Source: Comamonas testosteroni (GTDB lineage: Bacteria > Pseudomonadota > Gammaproteobacteria > Burkholderiales > Burkholderiaceae_C). Taken from it: a stretch of 64,000 nt of DNA. The position numbers and the translations under genes were made by a program. The stretch is taken from NCBI GenBank assembly GCA_008727115.1, contig CP044131.1:3596001-3660000 (forward strand), given 5' to 3'. The notes below the pieces were generated by a model. The model searched no databases, was not told where the DNA came from, and worked only from the letters and a program-made list of their open reading frames with translations. Within the stretch, counting starts at the first letter, position 1; every line of letters begins with the position of its first letter. Positions 35,649 to 44,928 of the stretch are shown one piece after another.

Positions 35649-36422
35649 TCAACCCCAGCGCTTTTGCGCCATCACCAGCAGTCCATCAAAGATCAGGTTG
35701 TTGATCAACTCAAAAGGCCTAGTCATGCTGGGCGACATCTTCCAGCCTGCACCGCCCGCCATGATGCACATGGGCTCGGCCTTGCAATGCTCGGCCAGAT
35801 GCTGATACATGCGCTCCACCGCCCCTGCAATGGCGTAGGTACCGCCACTGGTCAGAGCATCACTGGTATTTTTAGGGAAGTTTCTGACTTCTCCGGTTGG
35901 CACATGCAAGCCCGCCGTCCCACCCTCCAAGGCCTTGAGCATGATGCCGTGACCTGGAATGATCAAGCCGCCCAAGAAGTGGCCTTGCGCATCCATGGCA
36001 TCTACCGTCACGGCCGTACCGACCATGACCGTAATCAACGGTCTGGCCTCCCCCAACTGCAGCATGTGGTGGCGGGAGCCAATCATGGCCACCCAGCGAT
36101 CGGCTCCCAGGCGGGAAGGATGATCGTAACCATTGGTCACACCTGCCTCCTCTGTGGAGGGGACTACCCATTGAGGCTCAAAGTCCCAGCCCAGCATCTG
36201 CTCTATCTGCTCGTGTACCCGGCGCCTTGCGGTTTCGCCGGCTACCACGCATCCCAGCATGTGTTCGGGAGCAGGCAGTCCGGCCCAGGCACCTTCCGCC
36301 AACCGCTCAATGTGCTCCAGAAACTCCGCCCCATGAGCCAGCAATGCCGCCCCTGGTCGATGATCTTCGTACATGGCCCACTTCAAACGGGTGTTGCCAA
36401 TGTCTATGGCCAAAAATGTCAT
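35649..36422 (-). CDS. coaX: Type III pantothenate kinase
   Basis: A 257-residue enzyme that phosphorylates pantothenate, the first step of CoA synthesis, without feedback inhibition. [18 protein letters not shown] is the N-terminal phosphate-binding motif, ADRWVAMIG and [21 protein letters not shown] are the catalytic/metal segments typical of CoaX. ATG at 36422 starts the core. Located immediately upstream of rfbB with a 48-base gap. Confidence 0.9.
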   Translation of the reverse strand: MTFLAIDIGNTRLKWAMYEDHRPGAALLAHGAEFLEHIERLAEGAWAGLPAPEHMLGCVVAGETARRRVHEQIEQMLGWDFEPQWVVPSTEEAGVTNGYDHPSRLGADRWVAMIGSRHHMLQLGEARPLITVMVGTAVTVDAMDAQGHFLGGLIIPGHGIMLKALEGGTAGLHVPTGEVRNFPKNTSDALTSGGTYAIAGAVERMYQHLAEHCKAEPMCIMAGGAGWKMSPSMTRPFELINNLIFDGLLVMAQKRWG

Positions 36423-36591
36423 GCGGCGGATTATCAGCACTTTTGCCAGTGCCGCCCTCTAACAAGTCACATTCATTACAAGTGGTCCGGAAATTGTCAA
36501 AGAAAGCACGCTGTCCACTCTCTGCAAGAAAATATGATTTTTTCCCGTTACAGTGAACTGCTTTCTTCCATCACTTTGAGGAGTCGAAACC

Positions 36592-37062
36592 ATGGGTCTT
36601 TTCAGTTTCATCAAAGAAGCCGGTGAAAAACTGTTTGGCGGCAGCAGCGCACACGCAGCAGCGCCAGCAGAAGATGCGAATGTCACGGCCGCTCAAGCCA
36701 TTGCCACTTACATCAATACCCAGAATCTGGGTGTTTCCGACCTGCAAGTGCAGTTTGACGGCTCCCAAGGCAAGGTCACTGTCAATGGCACGGCTCCTAC
36801 CCAGGCCATCAAGGAAAAAGTGACCCTGTGCTGCGGCAACGTGGCCAACGTCCAGTCTGTCGACAACCAGATGACAGTGACTAACCCAGAGCCAGAAGCT
36901 CAGTACCACGATGTGGTACGTGGCGATACGCTGTCGGCCATATCCAAGAAGTACTACGGCGATGCCAACAAGTACAACGTGATTTTTGAGGCCAACAAGC
37001 CTATGCTGAGCCATCCCGACAAGATTTACCCCGGCCAGAAATTGCGTATTCCTGCTCTGTAA
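36592..37062 (+). CDS. BON and LysM domain protein (Kbp/YgaU-like)
   Basis: A 156-residue protein starting MGLFSFIKEAGEKLFGG. Residues about 25-95 are a BON domain (VTAAQAIATYINTQNLGVSD, then GSQGKVTVNGTAPTQAIKEK) and residues about 103-155 a LysM domain (YHDVVRGDTLSAISKKYYGD, then NKPMLSHPDKIYPGQKLRIP). E. coli Kbp/YgaU has the same arrangement and binds potassium. No signal peptide is seen, as in Kbp. GAGGAG lies before the start; a terminator follows. Confidence 0.92.
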   Translation: MGLFSFIKEAGEKLFGGSSAHAAAPAEDANVTAAQAIATYINTQNLGVSDLQVQFDGSQGKVTVNGTAPTQAIKEKVTLCCGNVANVQSVDNQMTVTNPEPEAQYHDVVRGDTLSAISKKYYGDANKYNVIFEANKPMLSHPDKIYPGQKLRIPAL

Positions 37063-37075
37063 ATACACATGCACC

Positions 37076-37105
37076 ACAAAAGCGCTCAAATGAGCGCTTT
37101 TTTAT
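37076..37105 (+). terminator. Rho-independent terminator after the BON-LysM gene
   Basis: AAAAGCGCTCA, AA loop, TGAGCGCTTTTTT. It lies 15 bases after the stop and 26 bases before galE. Confidence 0.85.
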
Positions 37106-37130
37106 ATCCGACATCGATAAACTTCATTTC

Positions 37131-38153
37131 ATGAAAACTCTGCTCACGGGCGGCGCTGGATATATCGGCAGCCATACCGCCATAGAACTGCTCAGCCACG
37201 GCCATGAAGTCGTCATCTTTGATAATTTCAGCAATAGCCACCCCGAGGCCATTCACCGTGTGGAGAAGATTGCGGGACGCTCCATTCCTGTGATTCAGGG
37301 AGACGTACGCGACCAGGCGGCTCTGGAGCAGGCTTTGCAGCAGCACGGCATTGATAGTGTTGTGCACTTTGCCGGAAAAAAGGCCGTGGGCGAATCGGTG
37401 GCCCAGCCAGTGGACTATTACGACAACAATGTGAACGGCACCCTGGTTTTGCTTCGTGCCATGAAAAAGCACAATGTGCGCAAGCTGGTTTTCAGCTCAT
37501 CAGCCACGGTCTATGGCTCACCGCAGTATCTGCCGCTCAACGAAGAGCACCCCACCTCGGCCACCAATCCCTATGGCCGCAGCAAGCTCATGGTGGAAGA
37601 GATTCTGTCTGATCTCTACCGCTCAGACTCCCAATGGTCACTGGCCGTGCTGCGCTACTTCAACCCCATTGGCGCCCATGCCAGTGGCATGATTGGCGAA
37701 GACCCCTCGGACATTCCCAATAACCTGCTGCCCTTCGTGGCGCAAGTTGCCGTAGGTCGCCGAGAGAGGCTGCAAATCTTCGGCGGCGACTACGACACCG
37801 TGGATGGCACAGGCGTACGTGACTACATTCACGTCGTGGATCTGGCCCGCGGCCACGTCAAAGCCCTGGAAAAGCTGGCTGGTCTGGCACAGCCCGAACT
37901 GCTGACCGTTAACCTGGGCACAGGCAACGGCTACAGCGTTCTGCAAGTTCTGCACGCATTTGAAAAAGCCTGCGGCAAGACCCTGCCCTATGCCATTGCA
38001 GCGCGCCGCCCCGGCGATGTGGCCAGCTGCTACGCCAACCCCGAACATGCCCTGAAGACCCTGGGCTGGAAGGCCGAGCATGATCTGGACGCCATGTGCG
38101 CCGATACATGGCGCTGGCAAAGCCAGAACCCCAACGGCTATCGCACAGCCTGA
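37131..38153 (+). CDS. galE: UDP-glucose 4-epimerase
   Basis: A 340-residue SDR enzyme that interconverts UDP-glucose and UDP-galactose. KTLLTGGAGYIGSHTAIEL is the NAD-binding loop, VFSSSATVYGSPQYLPLNEEHP contains the catalytic Ser/Thr, and NPYGRSKLMVEEIL the Tyr-x3-Lys. ARGHVKALEKL and the C-terminal KTLGWKAEHDLDAM are typical of GalE. It supplies UDP-Gal or UDP-GalNAc for cell-surface glycans and lies between the rml and lipid-A/heptose genes. Confidence 0.95.
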   Translation: MKTLLTGGAGYIGSHTAIELLSHGHEVVIFDNFSNSHPEAIHRVEKIAGRSIPVIQGDVRDQAALEQALQQHGIDSVVHFAGKKAVGESVAQPVDYYDNNVNGTLVLLRAMKKHNVRKLVFSSSATVYGSPQYLPLNEEHPTSATNPYGRSKLMVEEILSDLYRSDSQWSLAVLRYFNPIGAHASGMIGEDPSDIPNNLLPFVAQVAVGRRERLQIFGGDYDTVDGTGVRDYIHVVDLARGHVKALEKLAGLAQPELLTVNLGTGNGYSVLQVLHAFEKACGKTLPYAIAARRPGDVASCYANPEHALKTLGWKAEHDLDAMCADTWRWQSQNPNGYRTA

Positions 38154-38177
38154 GCAAAAGCAGGCACGGCCCTGGTA

Positions 38178-38594
38178 TTACTGATGCCAGGGCAGTCCAC
38201 GCTTGCGCCAGCCACCCAGCTGACCACGCTGACCGTTGGCGTCGACATCGCCTTCAAAGCCTTCGAGAATGTTATAGGCCTCTATGCCCAAGCGTGTTGC
38301 GCGCTGGGCCGCCGCGACGGAGCGAACGCCGCTGCGGCAAAGCAAAACGACTTTCTTGCCTTCCGGTACGGCGGCGCGCAATTGCTCGTCAAAGCTGGCA
38401 TTCGCCGCCATGCCGGGCCATTGCTTCCAGGCCACGGCAATCGCCCCTGGCACCTTGCCCACCCAGTCGCGCTCGGCATCGGTGCGCACATCGACCAGCA
38501 CAGCCTCTCCAGCCTGCAGCCATTGCCAGGCCAGCTCAGCCGATACATCACCCGCGTAGCCGGTAGCGGGATGGATGGAATTGGTATTGCTCAT
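38178..38594 (-). CDS. Rhodanese-like domain protein
   Basis: A 138-residue single rhodanese domain. The active-site loop VVLLCRSGVRSVAAA carries the nucleophilic Cys (C-R-S-G-x-R-S), preceded by LVDVRTDAERDWVGKVPGA. It is probably a cytoplasmic sulphurtransferase or persulphide carrier. It lies one base from the YgjP-like gene, so co-translated, and ends close to galE on the opposite strand. Substrate is unknown. Confidence 0.88.
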   Translation of the reverse strand: MSNTNSIHPATGYAGDVSAELAWQWLQAGEAVLVDVRTDAERDWVGKVPGAIAVAWKQWPGMAANASFDEQLRAAVPEGKKVVLLCRSGVRSVAAAQRATRLGIEAYNILEGFEGDVDANGQRGQLGGWRKRGLPWHQ

Positions 38595-38595
38595 G

Positions 38596-39612
38596 TCATT
38601 CCTCGTCTAGTTCGCCGCTGCTTTCTCTTTCCGGACTCCATGCGGGCAGCGGCTTGTCTTTCAACGTACTGCGCAACTGCTTCCAGTCAGGCAGAACCCC
38701 GGCCACCACGGCCCAGAACTGCGGGCTGTGGTCCATGTGGTGCAAGTGTGCAAGCTCATGCACCACTACGTAATCAATGATCCGCGGACTGTGCTGCATC
38801 AGCCGCCAATTCAGGCGGATGACACCTTCGCTGTTGGCGCTTCCCCATCGAGTCGCAGCACTGCTCAAGCGAAGTGCATTCCAGCGCACCCCTACCAGTG
38901 GAGCAAAGTGCAGCAAACGAGCCGTGAAATGCGTGCGCGCCTCGCGCAGTATCCACGCTTGCACGCTAGCACGCACCTGAGCCTCGGATGCCTGTTCAGC
39001 CAACGGCAAGTGCAGGCGTTGTGAGCCATCGGCTCTCTGCTCCCGATGCACTTGGCGCGTGCGCAGCGGCTGCAAGACATCTCCCGTCAGTCGCAGCGCC
39101 ATGGGCTGACCCAAGTAGTCAAGCACACCGCCATCTTGCCAATGAATTCGCGCCTCTTGCCGGATACTCTGACGCTGAGCAGCTTCCTGCAGCTTGCGCA
39201 CAATCCACCCAGACTTGGTCTGCAGTGCAGATTCAATGCTACCCATGGTGGCCCACTGTGGTGCCGTCACCTCCAGCCCTTTAGGCCCTATGCTGAAGCC
39301 AATACTGCGGCGTGTTGAACGGCGCAGGCAGTACGCCACCTCATGCTTCTGCAACTGAGCCCGATGCGTCGCGTTCGGATGGCTCAGCAATTCTGGTTTT
39401 TTTGCACCTATTTCAATAGCTACATCCCCAGAGCTAACAAGCGCTAAAGCCGTTTTTTCATCAGAACCTGCCATGTTCTGACTTTGATGCTCCCCAAATC
39501 TGGAGGAGCCTCCTCGCTGGCGCTTGCGTGGGATCAAACCTCCTAGCCCATCCTCGACCTGAGGCGGAACCAGCCATCGCCAGGCTTGCTGCAAGGAATC
39601 ACCTGCGGACAT
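38596..39612 (-). CDS. YgjP-like zinc metalloprotease (M48/DUF45 family)
   Basis: A 338-residue protein. The C-terminal half is the YgjP domain, with HELAHLHHMDHSPQFW providing HExxH plus a third His; RWGSANSEGVIRLNWRLM precedes it. Family members are 230-250 residues, so this protein has an unusual N-terminal extension of about 75 residues. Part of that extension (ALALVSSGDVAIEIG) is encoded by a short dispersed repeat at 39405-39455. The start at 39612 lies 14 bases from the plsC stop; a later start (Met47, near 39474) would still retain the repeat-encoded part. Function of YgjP is not established. Confidence 0.85.
   Translation of the reverse strand: MSAGDSLQQAWRWLVPPQVEDGLGGLIPRKRQRGGSSRFGEHQSQNMAGSDEKTALALVSSGDVAIEIGAKKPELLSHPNATHRAQLQKHEVAYCLRRSTRRSIGFSIGPKGLEVTAPQWATMGSIESALQTKSGWIVRKLQEAAQRQSIRQEARIHWQDGGVLDYLGQPMALRLTGDVLQPLRTRQVHREQRADGSQRLHLPLAEQASEAQVRASVQAWILREARTHFTARLLHFAPLVGVRWNALRLSSAATRWGSANSEGVIRLNWRLMQHSPRIIDYVVVHELAHLHHMDHSPQFWAVVAGVLPDWKQLRSTLKDKPLPAWSPERESSGELDEE
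39405..39455. repeat. Short dispersed repeat inside the YgjP-like gene
   Basis: TTTCAATAGCTACATCCCC and AGAGCTAACAAGCGCTAAAG. The atagcta and aagcgct arms match the family; on the minus strand it encodes ALALVSSGDVAIEIG in frame. Confidence 0.6.
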
Positions 39613-39626
39613 GGGGCGACCTTGGT

Positions 39627-40367
39627 TTAGTCGCGATATGCCTCGGGATCCAGGCGGTGCATTTCCGACTCAATCCAGGCCTCGACCTCGGCCATCAGCT
39701 CATCATGCTTGCGCCCCTTGGAGGCAATAGGCTTGCCAATGGACACATCAACCACGCCGGGCTTTTTGACAAAAGCCTTGCGAGGCCAGCACTTGGCCGA
39801 TGTCACTGCAATCGGTACCACCGGTGCGCCCGTCATGATGGCCAGGCGAGTGGCTCCGGTCTTGTACTCACCCTTTTCGCCACGATCGACGCGTGTGCCT
39901 TCTGGAAACATGATGACCCAGGTGCCTTCATCTAGCAGACGCTTACCCTGCTCCACCAGCTTGTGAAAAGCGCGCGAGCCATGGGCACGATCGATGTGAA
40001 TCATGTCCAGCGCGCCAATCGACCAGCCGAAGAAAGGAACTTTCAGCAGCTCTTTCTTGAACACATAGGCCAGAGGGCGCGGCATGATGGCCGGCATCAG
40101 AAAGGTTTCATAGGTGGACTGGTGCTTGACCAGCAGCACCACACCTTGCTTGGGATCCGTAGGCAGATTCTCCATGCCCTGCACTCTGTACTGAACGCCC
40201 ATGATGGTCTTGGCGCTGTTCACCGAGAGCTTGAGCCAGGCACGAGCTACGCGATACGTCTTGAGCGTAGAGCCTCCGAACCACTTGGTCAGCAGCACGG
40301 CCATGGTGTAGGGAATGACAGTAACGACCATCCACAACATGTGGAGAACGGAGCGAATCAGAGACAT
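39627..40367 (-). CDS. plsC: 1-acyl-sn-glycerol-3-phosphate acyltransferase
   Basis: A 246-residue membrane-associated enzyme that acylates lysophosphatidic acid. After a hydrophobic N-terminus, LLVKHQSTYETFLMPAIM contains the acyltransferase motif, here H-x4-E instead of the usual H-x4-D, which is common in beta-proteobacterial PlsC. FPEGTRVDRGEKGEYKTG is motif III and APVVPIAVTSAKCWPRK motif IV. The gene lies between gmhB and the YgjP-like gene, a frequent order in beta-proteobacteria. Confidence 0.92.
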   Translation of the reverse strand: MSLIRSVLHMLWMVVTVIPYTMAVLLTKWFGGSTLKTYRVARAWLKLSVNSAKTIMGVQYRVQGMENLPTDPKQGVVLLVKHQSTYETFLMPAIMPRPLAYVFKKELLKVPFFGWSIGALDMIHIDRAHGSRAFHKLVEQGKRLLDEGTWVIMFPEGTRVDRGEKGEYKTGATRLAIMTGAPVVPIAVTSAKCWPRKAFVKKPGVVDVSIGKPIASKGRKHDELMAEVEAWIESEMHRLDPEAYRD

Positions 40368-40497
40368 GGCAGCAATCGAATGAAGAGGCCCAACCTCTCA
40401 GGCTGGCCTATGAATTTGGCACAAACGTCAGCAAGAAACATAGCAGTTAGCGCTGCACTGGCTTGCCGTTGAGGCTATTTTGACCTGAAACCCGGCT

Positions 40498-41088
40498 TCA
40501 ATGTGAAGCGGAGGCTTCTGGAGCTACTCCCTGAGCATCATCGTCATCACTCAAAGGCAGCAACATGTTCACCACGGCCTCCAGGTCAGGATAGCGCTCA
40601 CAGTCCTCGGGCAGGTCTGCATCGCTGCAGCATTCCGGCCGGGCGGTGGACTCCACAAAAACCAGATGAGCCCCTAGAACCTTGCCAGCCTGCAAATGTT
40701 CGACCCCACTGCCTATGGCCCAGATCTCATGTCCCTCTGCGCCATAGCGATCGGCAATTTGCTCAAACAATGCGGGCCCTGGCTTGCGGCACGCACACTC
40801 TTCGTCGCTGGCGTGGGGGCAGAAGAAAATCGCTTCGACTCTGGCACCTACGGCTGCCAGTTCCCTGTGCATCTTGGCATGTACGGCATTGAGCTCAATC
40901 ACGTCAAACAGCCCGCGCCCCAAGCCTGGCTGGTTGGTCACAATCACCACATGCCAGCCCGCGCGGTTCAGGCGCGAAACCGCCTCCAGCGCACTGGGAA
41001 CTGCCACCCATTGCTCGGGGTGGGCAATAAAGCCTTGCGCACTCCACTGGTTCAGAGTGCCATCACGATCCAGAATTGCAATCTTCAT
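40498..41088 (-). CDS. gmhB: D-glycero-beta-D-manno-heptose 1,7-bisphosphate 7-phosphatase
   Basis: A 196-residue HAD phosphatase for ADP-heptose (LPS core) synthesis. MKIAILDRDGTLNQ holds the DxDGT nucleophile; VIVTNQPGLGRGLFD is motif II; FFCPHASDEECACRKP is the Cys/His zinc site typical of GmhB; WAIGSGVEHLQAGKVLG is motif III-IV, where the usual Asp of WxVGD is replaced (here IGSGVE). That change deserves checking. About 130 bases upstream of plsC. Confidence 0.9.
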   Translation of the reverse strand: MKIAILDRDGTLNQWSAQGFIAHPEQWVAVPSALEAVSRLNRAGWHVVIVTNQPGLGRGLFDVIELNAVHAKMHRELAAVGARVEAIFFCPHASDEECACRKPGPALFEQIADRYGAEGHEIWAIGSGVEHLQAGKVLGAHLVFVESTARPECCSDADLPEDCERYPDLEAVVNMLLPLSDDDDAQGVAPEASASH

Positions 41089-41111
41089 GAAAGTGCCAGT
41101 AGTCAGGGACA

Positions 41112-41147
41112 GAAAAAAGCCCGCTTACCTCGAGGCCAAGCGGGCTT
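41112..41147 (-). terminator. Rho-independent terminator after fabB
   Basis: AAGCCCGCTT, a loop of 11 bases, AAGCGGGCTT, with AAAAAA on the left forming the U tract on the minus strand. It ends the fabAB unit. Confidence 0.82.
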
Positions 41148-41166
41148 GCGATGCAGGCAGGAGCTC

Positions 41167-42390
41167 TTACTGACCTTCCCAGCGCTTGAGCACCAGGGAG
41201 GCGTTGGTACCACCAAAGCCAAAGCTGTTGGACAGAACCGTTTTCAGCTCAGCATCGCGGGTCTTGGTGACCAGCGGCATATCGCCCAGCAGCGGATCGG
41301 GGGTTTCCACGTTGGCCGAGCCTGCGATGAAGCCCTTGTTCAGCATGATCAGGCAGTAGATGGCTTCCTGCACACCGGTAGCGCCCAGCGAGTGGCCGGT
41401 CAGCGACTTGGTGGACGAGAAAGGCGGCACCTTGTCGCCAAACAATGACTGCATGGCACGCACTTCCTGCATATCGCCCACGGGGGTCGATGTGCCGTGC
41501 GTGTTGATGTAGTCGATGGGTGCATCCACGGTTTCCATGGCCTCCTTCATACAGGCAATGGCGCCGTCACCCGAAGGGGCCACCATGTCTTCACCGTCGC
41601 TGGTGGCACCAAAGCCCACCACTTCGGCCAGGATGTTGGCACCGCGCGCCAGCGCGTGCTCCAGACTTTCCAGCACCACGGCACCGCCGCCGCCAGCGAT
41701 CACAAAACCGTCGCGGTTGGCGTCATAGGCACGCGATGCCTTCTCGGGCGTTTCGTTGTACTTGCTGGACATGGCGCCCATGCCGTCAAACAGCAGCGAC
41801 ATGCCCCAGGACAGCTCCTCGCCGCCACCGGCAAACATCACGTCCTGCATGCCCCAGGCGATCTGCTGAGCCGCAGCGCCAATGCAGTGGGCAGAGGTGG
41901 AGCAGGCCGAGGTGATGGAGTAGTTGATGCCCTTGACCTTGAAGTTGGTCGCCAGGCACGCCGAGACGGTGGAGCTCATGCAGCGCGTGACCTGGTAGGG
42001 ACCCACGCGGCGGATCCCCTTCTCGCGCAGCGTGTCGGCTGCTTCGATCTGGTTGGCCGGCGAGCCGCCGCCCGAACCCATGATCAGGCCGGTGCGCGGG
42101 TTGGACACCATCTCGGGCGTCAAACCAGCTTGTGCAATGGCGTCTTCCAGCGCGATCTGCGAATAAGCCGCAGCATCGCCCATGAAACGCAGTTGCTTGC
42201 GGTCAATGCGCGCTTCGACATCGATCTCGGGAATGCCCGCCACCTGTGAGCGCATACCCAGCTCGGTGAACTGGAGCATGGCCTTGATGCCGCTACGGCT
42301 CTCGCGCAGCGAGGCCTCCACTGTGGCCAGATCGTTGCCGATGCACGAGACAATGCCCGCGCCGGTGATCACTACCCGCTTCTTGCTCAT
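41167..42390 (-). CDS. fabB: Beta-ketoacyl-ACP synthase I
   Basis: A 407-residue condensing enzyme of unsaturated fatty-acid synthesis. [16 protein letters not shown] contains the catalytic Cys, [12 protein letters not shown] the first active His and [16 protein letters not shown] the second; [17 protein letters not shown] is the C-terminus. It overlaps fabA by 4 bases (42387-42390), forming the classical fabAB operon that makes cis-3-decenoyl-ACP and elongates it. Confidence 0.95.
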   Translation of the reverse strand: MSKKRVVITGAGIVSCIGNDLATVEASLRESRSGIKAMLQFTELGMRSQVAGIPEIDVEARIDRKQLRFMGDAAAYSQIALEDAIAQAGLTPEMVSNPRTGLIMGSGGGSPANQIEAADTLREKGIRRVGPYQVTRCMSSTVSACLATNFKVKGINYSITSACSTSAHCIGAAAQQIAWGMQDVMFAGGGEELSWGMSLLFDGMGAMSSKYNETPEKASRAYDANRDGFVIAGGGGAVVLESLEHALARGANILAEVVGFGATSDGEDMVAPSGDGAIACMKEAMETVDAPIDYINTHGTSTPVGDMQEVRAMQSLFGDKVPPFSSTKSLTGHSLGATGVQEAIYCLIMLNKGFIAGSANVETPDPLLGDMPLVTKTRDAELKTVLSNSFGFGGTNASLVLKRWEGQ

Positions 42391-42911
42391 GCTGCCGTTC
42401 CCTTGGCATCACCTTCGCGCAGAAAAAGGCCCACGCGCAGATCATTGGCCACGTAGATTTCCTTGCCATCGGCCAGCAGGCGTGCGTCGCCAATGGCCAT
42501 GTTCAGCTTGCGCTTGATCACTCGCTTGATATCAATTTCATATGTCACGAGTTTGACGTCGGGGCCCACTTCACCGGTGAACTTGACTTCACCCGCACCC
42601 AGAGCACGGCCACGGCCGGGTAGGCGCAGCCAGGTCAGGTAAAAACCAATCAGCTGCCACATGGCATCCAGACCCAGGCAACCGGGCATGACGGGGTCAC
42701 CCTGGAAGTGGCAGTCAAAGAACCACAGATCGGGCTTGACGTCCAGTTCGGCAACAAGCTTGCCCAGGCCATGGGCGCCGCCGTCTTCAGAAATGTGCGT
42801 GATGCGATCAAACATCAGCATGGGTGGCAGGGGCAGACGGCCGCTATCGGCGCCAAACAGCTTGCCTTCACCGGAGGCGATCAGTTGTTCGTAGGAAAAA
42901 GATTCAGCCAT
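42387..42911 (-). CDS. fabA: 3-hydroxydecanoyl-ACP dehydratase/isomerase
   Basis: A 174-residue hotdog enzyme that dehydrates 3-hydroxydecanoyl-ACP and isomerises the double bond. [24 protein letters not shown] (written in part) contains the catalytic His of [11 protein letters not shown] and the Asp of [23 protein letters not shown] is the standard start. The stop overlaps the fabB start. Upstream is a 220-base gap with a palindrome at 43063. Confidence 0.95.
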   Translation of the reverse strand: MAESFSYEQLIASGEGKLFGADSGRLPLPPMLMFDRITHISEDGGAHGLGKLVAELDVKPDLWFFDCHFQGDPVMPGCLGLDAMWQLIGFYLTWLRLPGRGRALGAGEVKFTGEVGPDVKLVTYEIDIKRVIKRKLNMAIGDARLLADGKEIYVANDLRVGLFLREGDAKGTAA

Positions 42912-43062
42912 TTACTCAAATGCTCCACGGCAGCCCGCAGGAGCTACCTGTTACTTTATTGGGGGATCTGCAACTCACACCCCAGCGGGGCGGTACAACC
43001 GGGCATTATCAAGGCTGACGCACATGGCCAGCCCACAATACCCATGATCAGGCCCAAAACTC

Positions 43063-43078
43063 TGCCACAAATGTGGCA
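43063..43078. promoter_or_regulatory. 16-base palindrome upstream of fabA
   Basis: TGCCACA, AA, TGTGGCA lies in the 222-base gap between lnt (stop at 43134) and fabA (start at 42911). It could be an operator of fabAB or a weak terminator for lnt; the T-rich stretch on the minus strand is poor. Nothing else was seen in this gap. Confidence 0.35.
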
Positions 43079-43133
43079 AACCCTGAGGCCTGTCTGCTAT
43101 TTCCCGTTAGCTGACTACGCCATAACCCAGCTC

Positions 43134-44768
43134 TCAGCGCTTGCGCCCGCGCAGCCAAGCCACAGCACAAACCAGCAGGCACAGCACGGTCAGCGGCACC
43201 AGTCCCAGAGCATGCACCCAGCGGGCATAAGGTGTTAACCCGTCTCGCCCCTTTACATGCCCCTGCAGCACAGCGCGCTCAAACGGCGTCAGTGCACTGA
43301 CCACCTGTCCTTTGTGATCGATCACCACGGTAGCTCCGGTATTCGTGGCACGCAGCATGGGCCGCTCGAACTCCAGCGCGCGCATGCGGCTGATGGATAG
43401 ATGCTGATCAATGGCGACCGTGTCGCCAAACCAGCCAATATTGCTGAGATTGACCAGCACGGTGGGAGCCGTCCCCGCATTGCCGAAATGGGCTGCCAGC
43501 TCTTCGCCAAACAAGTCTTCGTAGCAGATATTGGGCGATAGCCGCTCACCAGCCCAACTCATGGAAGGCTGGCCCAGCTCACCGCGATTGAAGTCCCCCA
43601 GAGGGATGTTCATCAGCTCGGTGAACCAGCGAAACATCGGTGGAATGAATTCACCAAACGGCACCAGGTGGTGCTTGTCATATTGGTAAGGCTGAGTCTG
43701 CCCAGGCAGCCAGCCCTCTACCGTATTGGTAAAGCCGTCGCCCCAGTTACCCAACGGAATGCCCACCAGAGCCGCCCGGCCAGAATCCTGAGCGACAAAT
43801 GGCGCACGCACAAAGTCCATATATTCTTGCGGCAGTTGCTGAGGCAGCAAAGGGATCGCGGTCTCGGGAGCCACCACCAGCTGAGCCTTGGAATCATGCA
43901 ACTGCTGGGCATACCAGCGAAGCGCGACGACCACCCCCGAGCCCATCTCAAATTTTTCATCCTGCGGAATATTGCCCTGCAGCAATTCCACACTCATACC
44001 GGGCTGCTGACTGGGCGCATCCACCGCCGTATCACGCGCCCACCACAGGCCACTCCAAGCCAGAGCCAGTGACAGCAGGCCTGCCAGCGCAGGCTTGAAA
44101 TTCAGTACTTGCTGCCGAGTCTGTGTACGCCACACCAGCAGCGCCAGCCAGGCCGCCACCCAGGCCGCCACCAAACCCGTGCCGTACACGCCAATCCAAC
44201 GCGGCAATACGGACAGCGGCCCTTCTACATGGGCATAGCCGCTCGCGCCCCAGGGGAAGCCCGTCCACAGCCAGCCACGGCCCAGCTCAGCCAAAGTCCA
44301 CAGCGCAGCAAAAACCATAGCTGTCAGCGCTGATTGGATAAGCGTTAGACGCTTAAAACACCATGAAACCACTGCGTAATAGCTGCCCAGAAAGGCCGCC
44401 AGCGCCAGCACGGCAGCCACGGCCAGTGGCGCCGCCAGCCCGCCATAGGTGTGCATGGAGATAAACAGCCACCAGAAAGTACCAGTCAGCCAGGCCGTGC
44501 CAAACAGCCAGGCCTGACCCGCCGCCTGCCGTGCACTGCGGGCTGCAAGCAAGGCATAAGCCAGCACTGCCAGCGACAGAATCTGCAGCCACCACAGAGG
44601 GCGACCATAGCCCCCCACCAGCGTCAGCCAGCCGTCGCCTTGCCCGCGTGCCCAGGGCCAGGCCAGGGAAAATGCCTGCAGGCAACCCGCTACCCCAACG
44701 GCCAGCCAGCTCATCCAGCCAGGCAAAGAGGAGGTGCTATTCCGTGTTGTCGCAGAGGTCATGGTCAT
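43134..44768 (-). CDS. lnt: Apolipoprotein N-acyltransferase
   Basis: A 544-residue inner-membrane enzyme that adds the third acyl chain to lipoproteins. About eight membrane segments in the first 200 residues precede the nitrilase domain. The catalytic Glu is in VVAPETAIPLLPQQ, the Lys in the YQYDKHHLVPFGEF segment and the nucleophilic Cys in NICYEDLFGEE. Part of the membrane region (KRLTLIQSALTAMVF) is encoded by a short dispersed repeat at 44311-44356. The start at 44768 (MTMTSATTRN) is preferred over the longer frame from 44789. It lies downstream of corC on the same strand, the usual pairing. Confidence 0.92.
   Translation of the reverse strand: MTMTSATTRNSTSSLPGWMSWLAVGVAGCLQAFSLAWPWARGQGDGWLTLVGGYGRPLWWLQILSLAVLAYALLAARSARQAAGQAWLFGTAWLTGTFWWLFISMHTYGGLAAPLAVAAVLALAAFLGSYYAVVSWCFKRLTLIQSALTAMVFAALWTLAELGRGWLWTGFPWGASGYAHVEGPLSVLPRWIGVYGTGLVAAWVAAWLALLVWRTQTRQQVLNFKPALAGLLSLALAWSGLWWARDTAVDAPSQQPGMSVELLQGNIPQDEKFEMGSGVVVALRWYAQQLHDSKAQLVVAPETAIPLLPQQLPQEYMDFVRAPFVAQDSGRAALVGIPLGNWGDGFTNTVEGWLPGQTQPYQYDKHHLVPFGEFIPPMFRWFTELMNIPLGDFNRGELGQPSMSWAGERLSPNICYEDLFGEELAAHFGNAGTAPTVLVNLSNIGWFGDTVAIDQHLSISRMRALEFERPMLRATNTGATVVIDHKGQVVSALTPFERAVLQGHVKGRDGLTPYARWVHALGLVPLTVLCLLVCAVAWLRGRKR
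44311..44356. repeat. Short dispersed palindromic repeat inside lnt
   Basis: ACCATAGCTGTCAGCGCTGA, TTGG, ATAAGCGTTAGACGC: same arms (atagctg.cagcgct and aagcg.tag.cgc) as the glyQ-glyS copy. It is read through on the minus strand as KRLTLIQSALTAMV within a membrane segment. Confidence 0.7.
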
Positions 44769-44928
44769 GGCAAATCGAAAGGCTCTCACAAAACACCCAA
44801 CCGGCTGGTTGGGTGAATTCGGGCATACGAGGTATCAGCAAGAGTCATTCGGCCAGGATACCTAGCGGGTATTTCTATCGTCTATCGACAGAGCACCATA
44901 CCTCAAGCCGTATTGGCGTCAATCGTGA

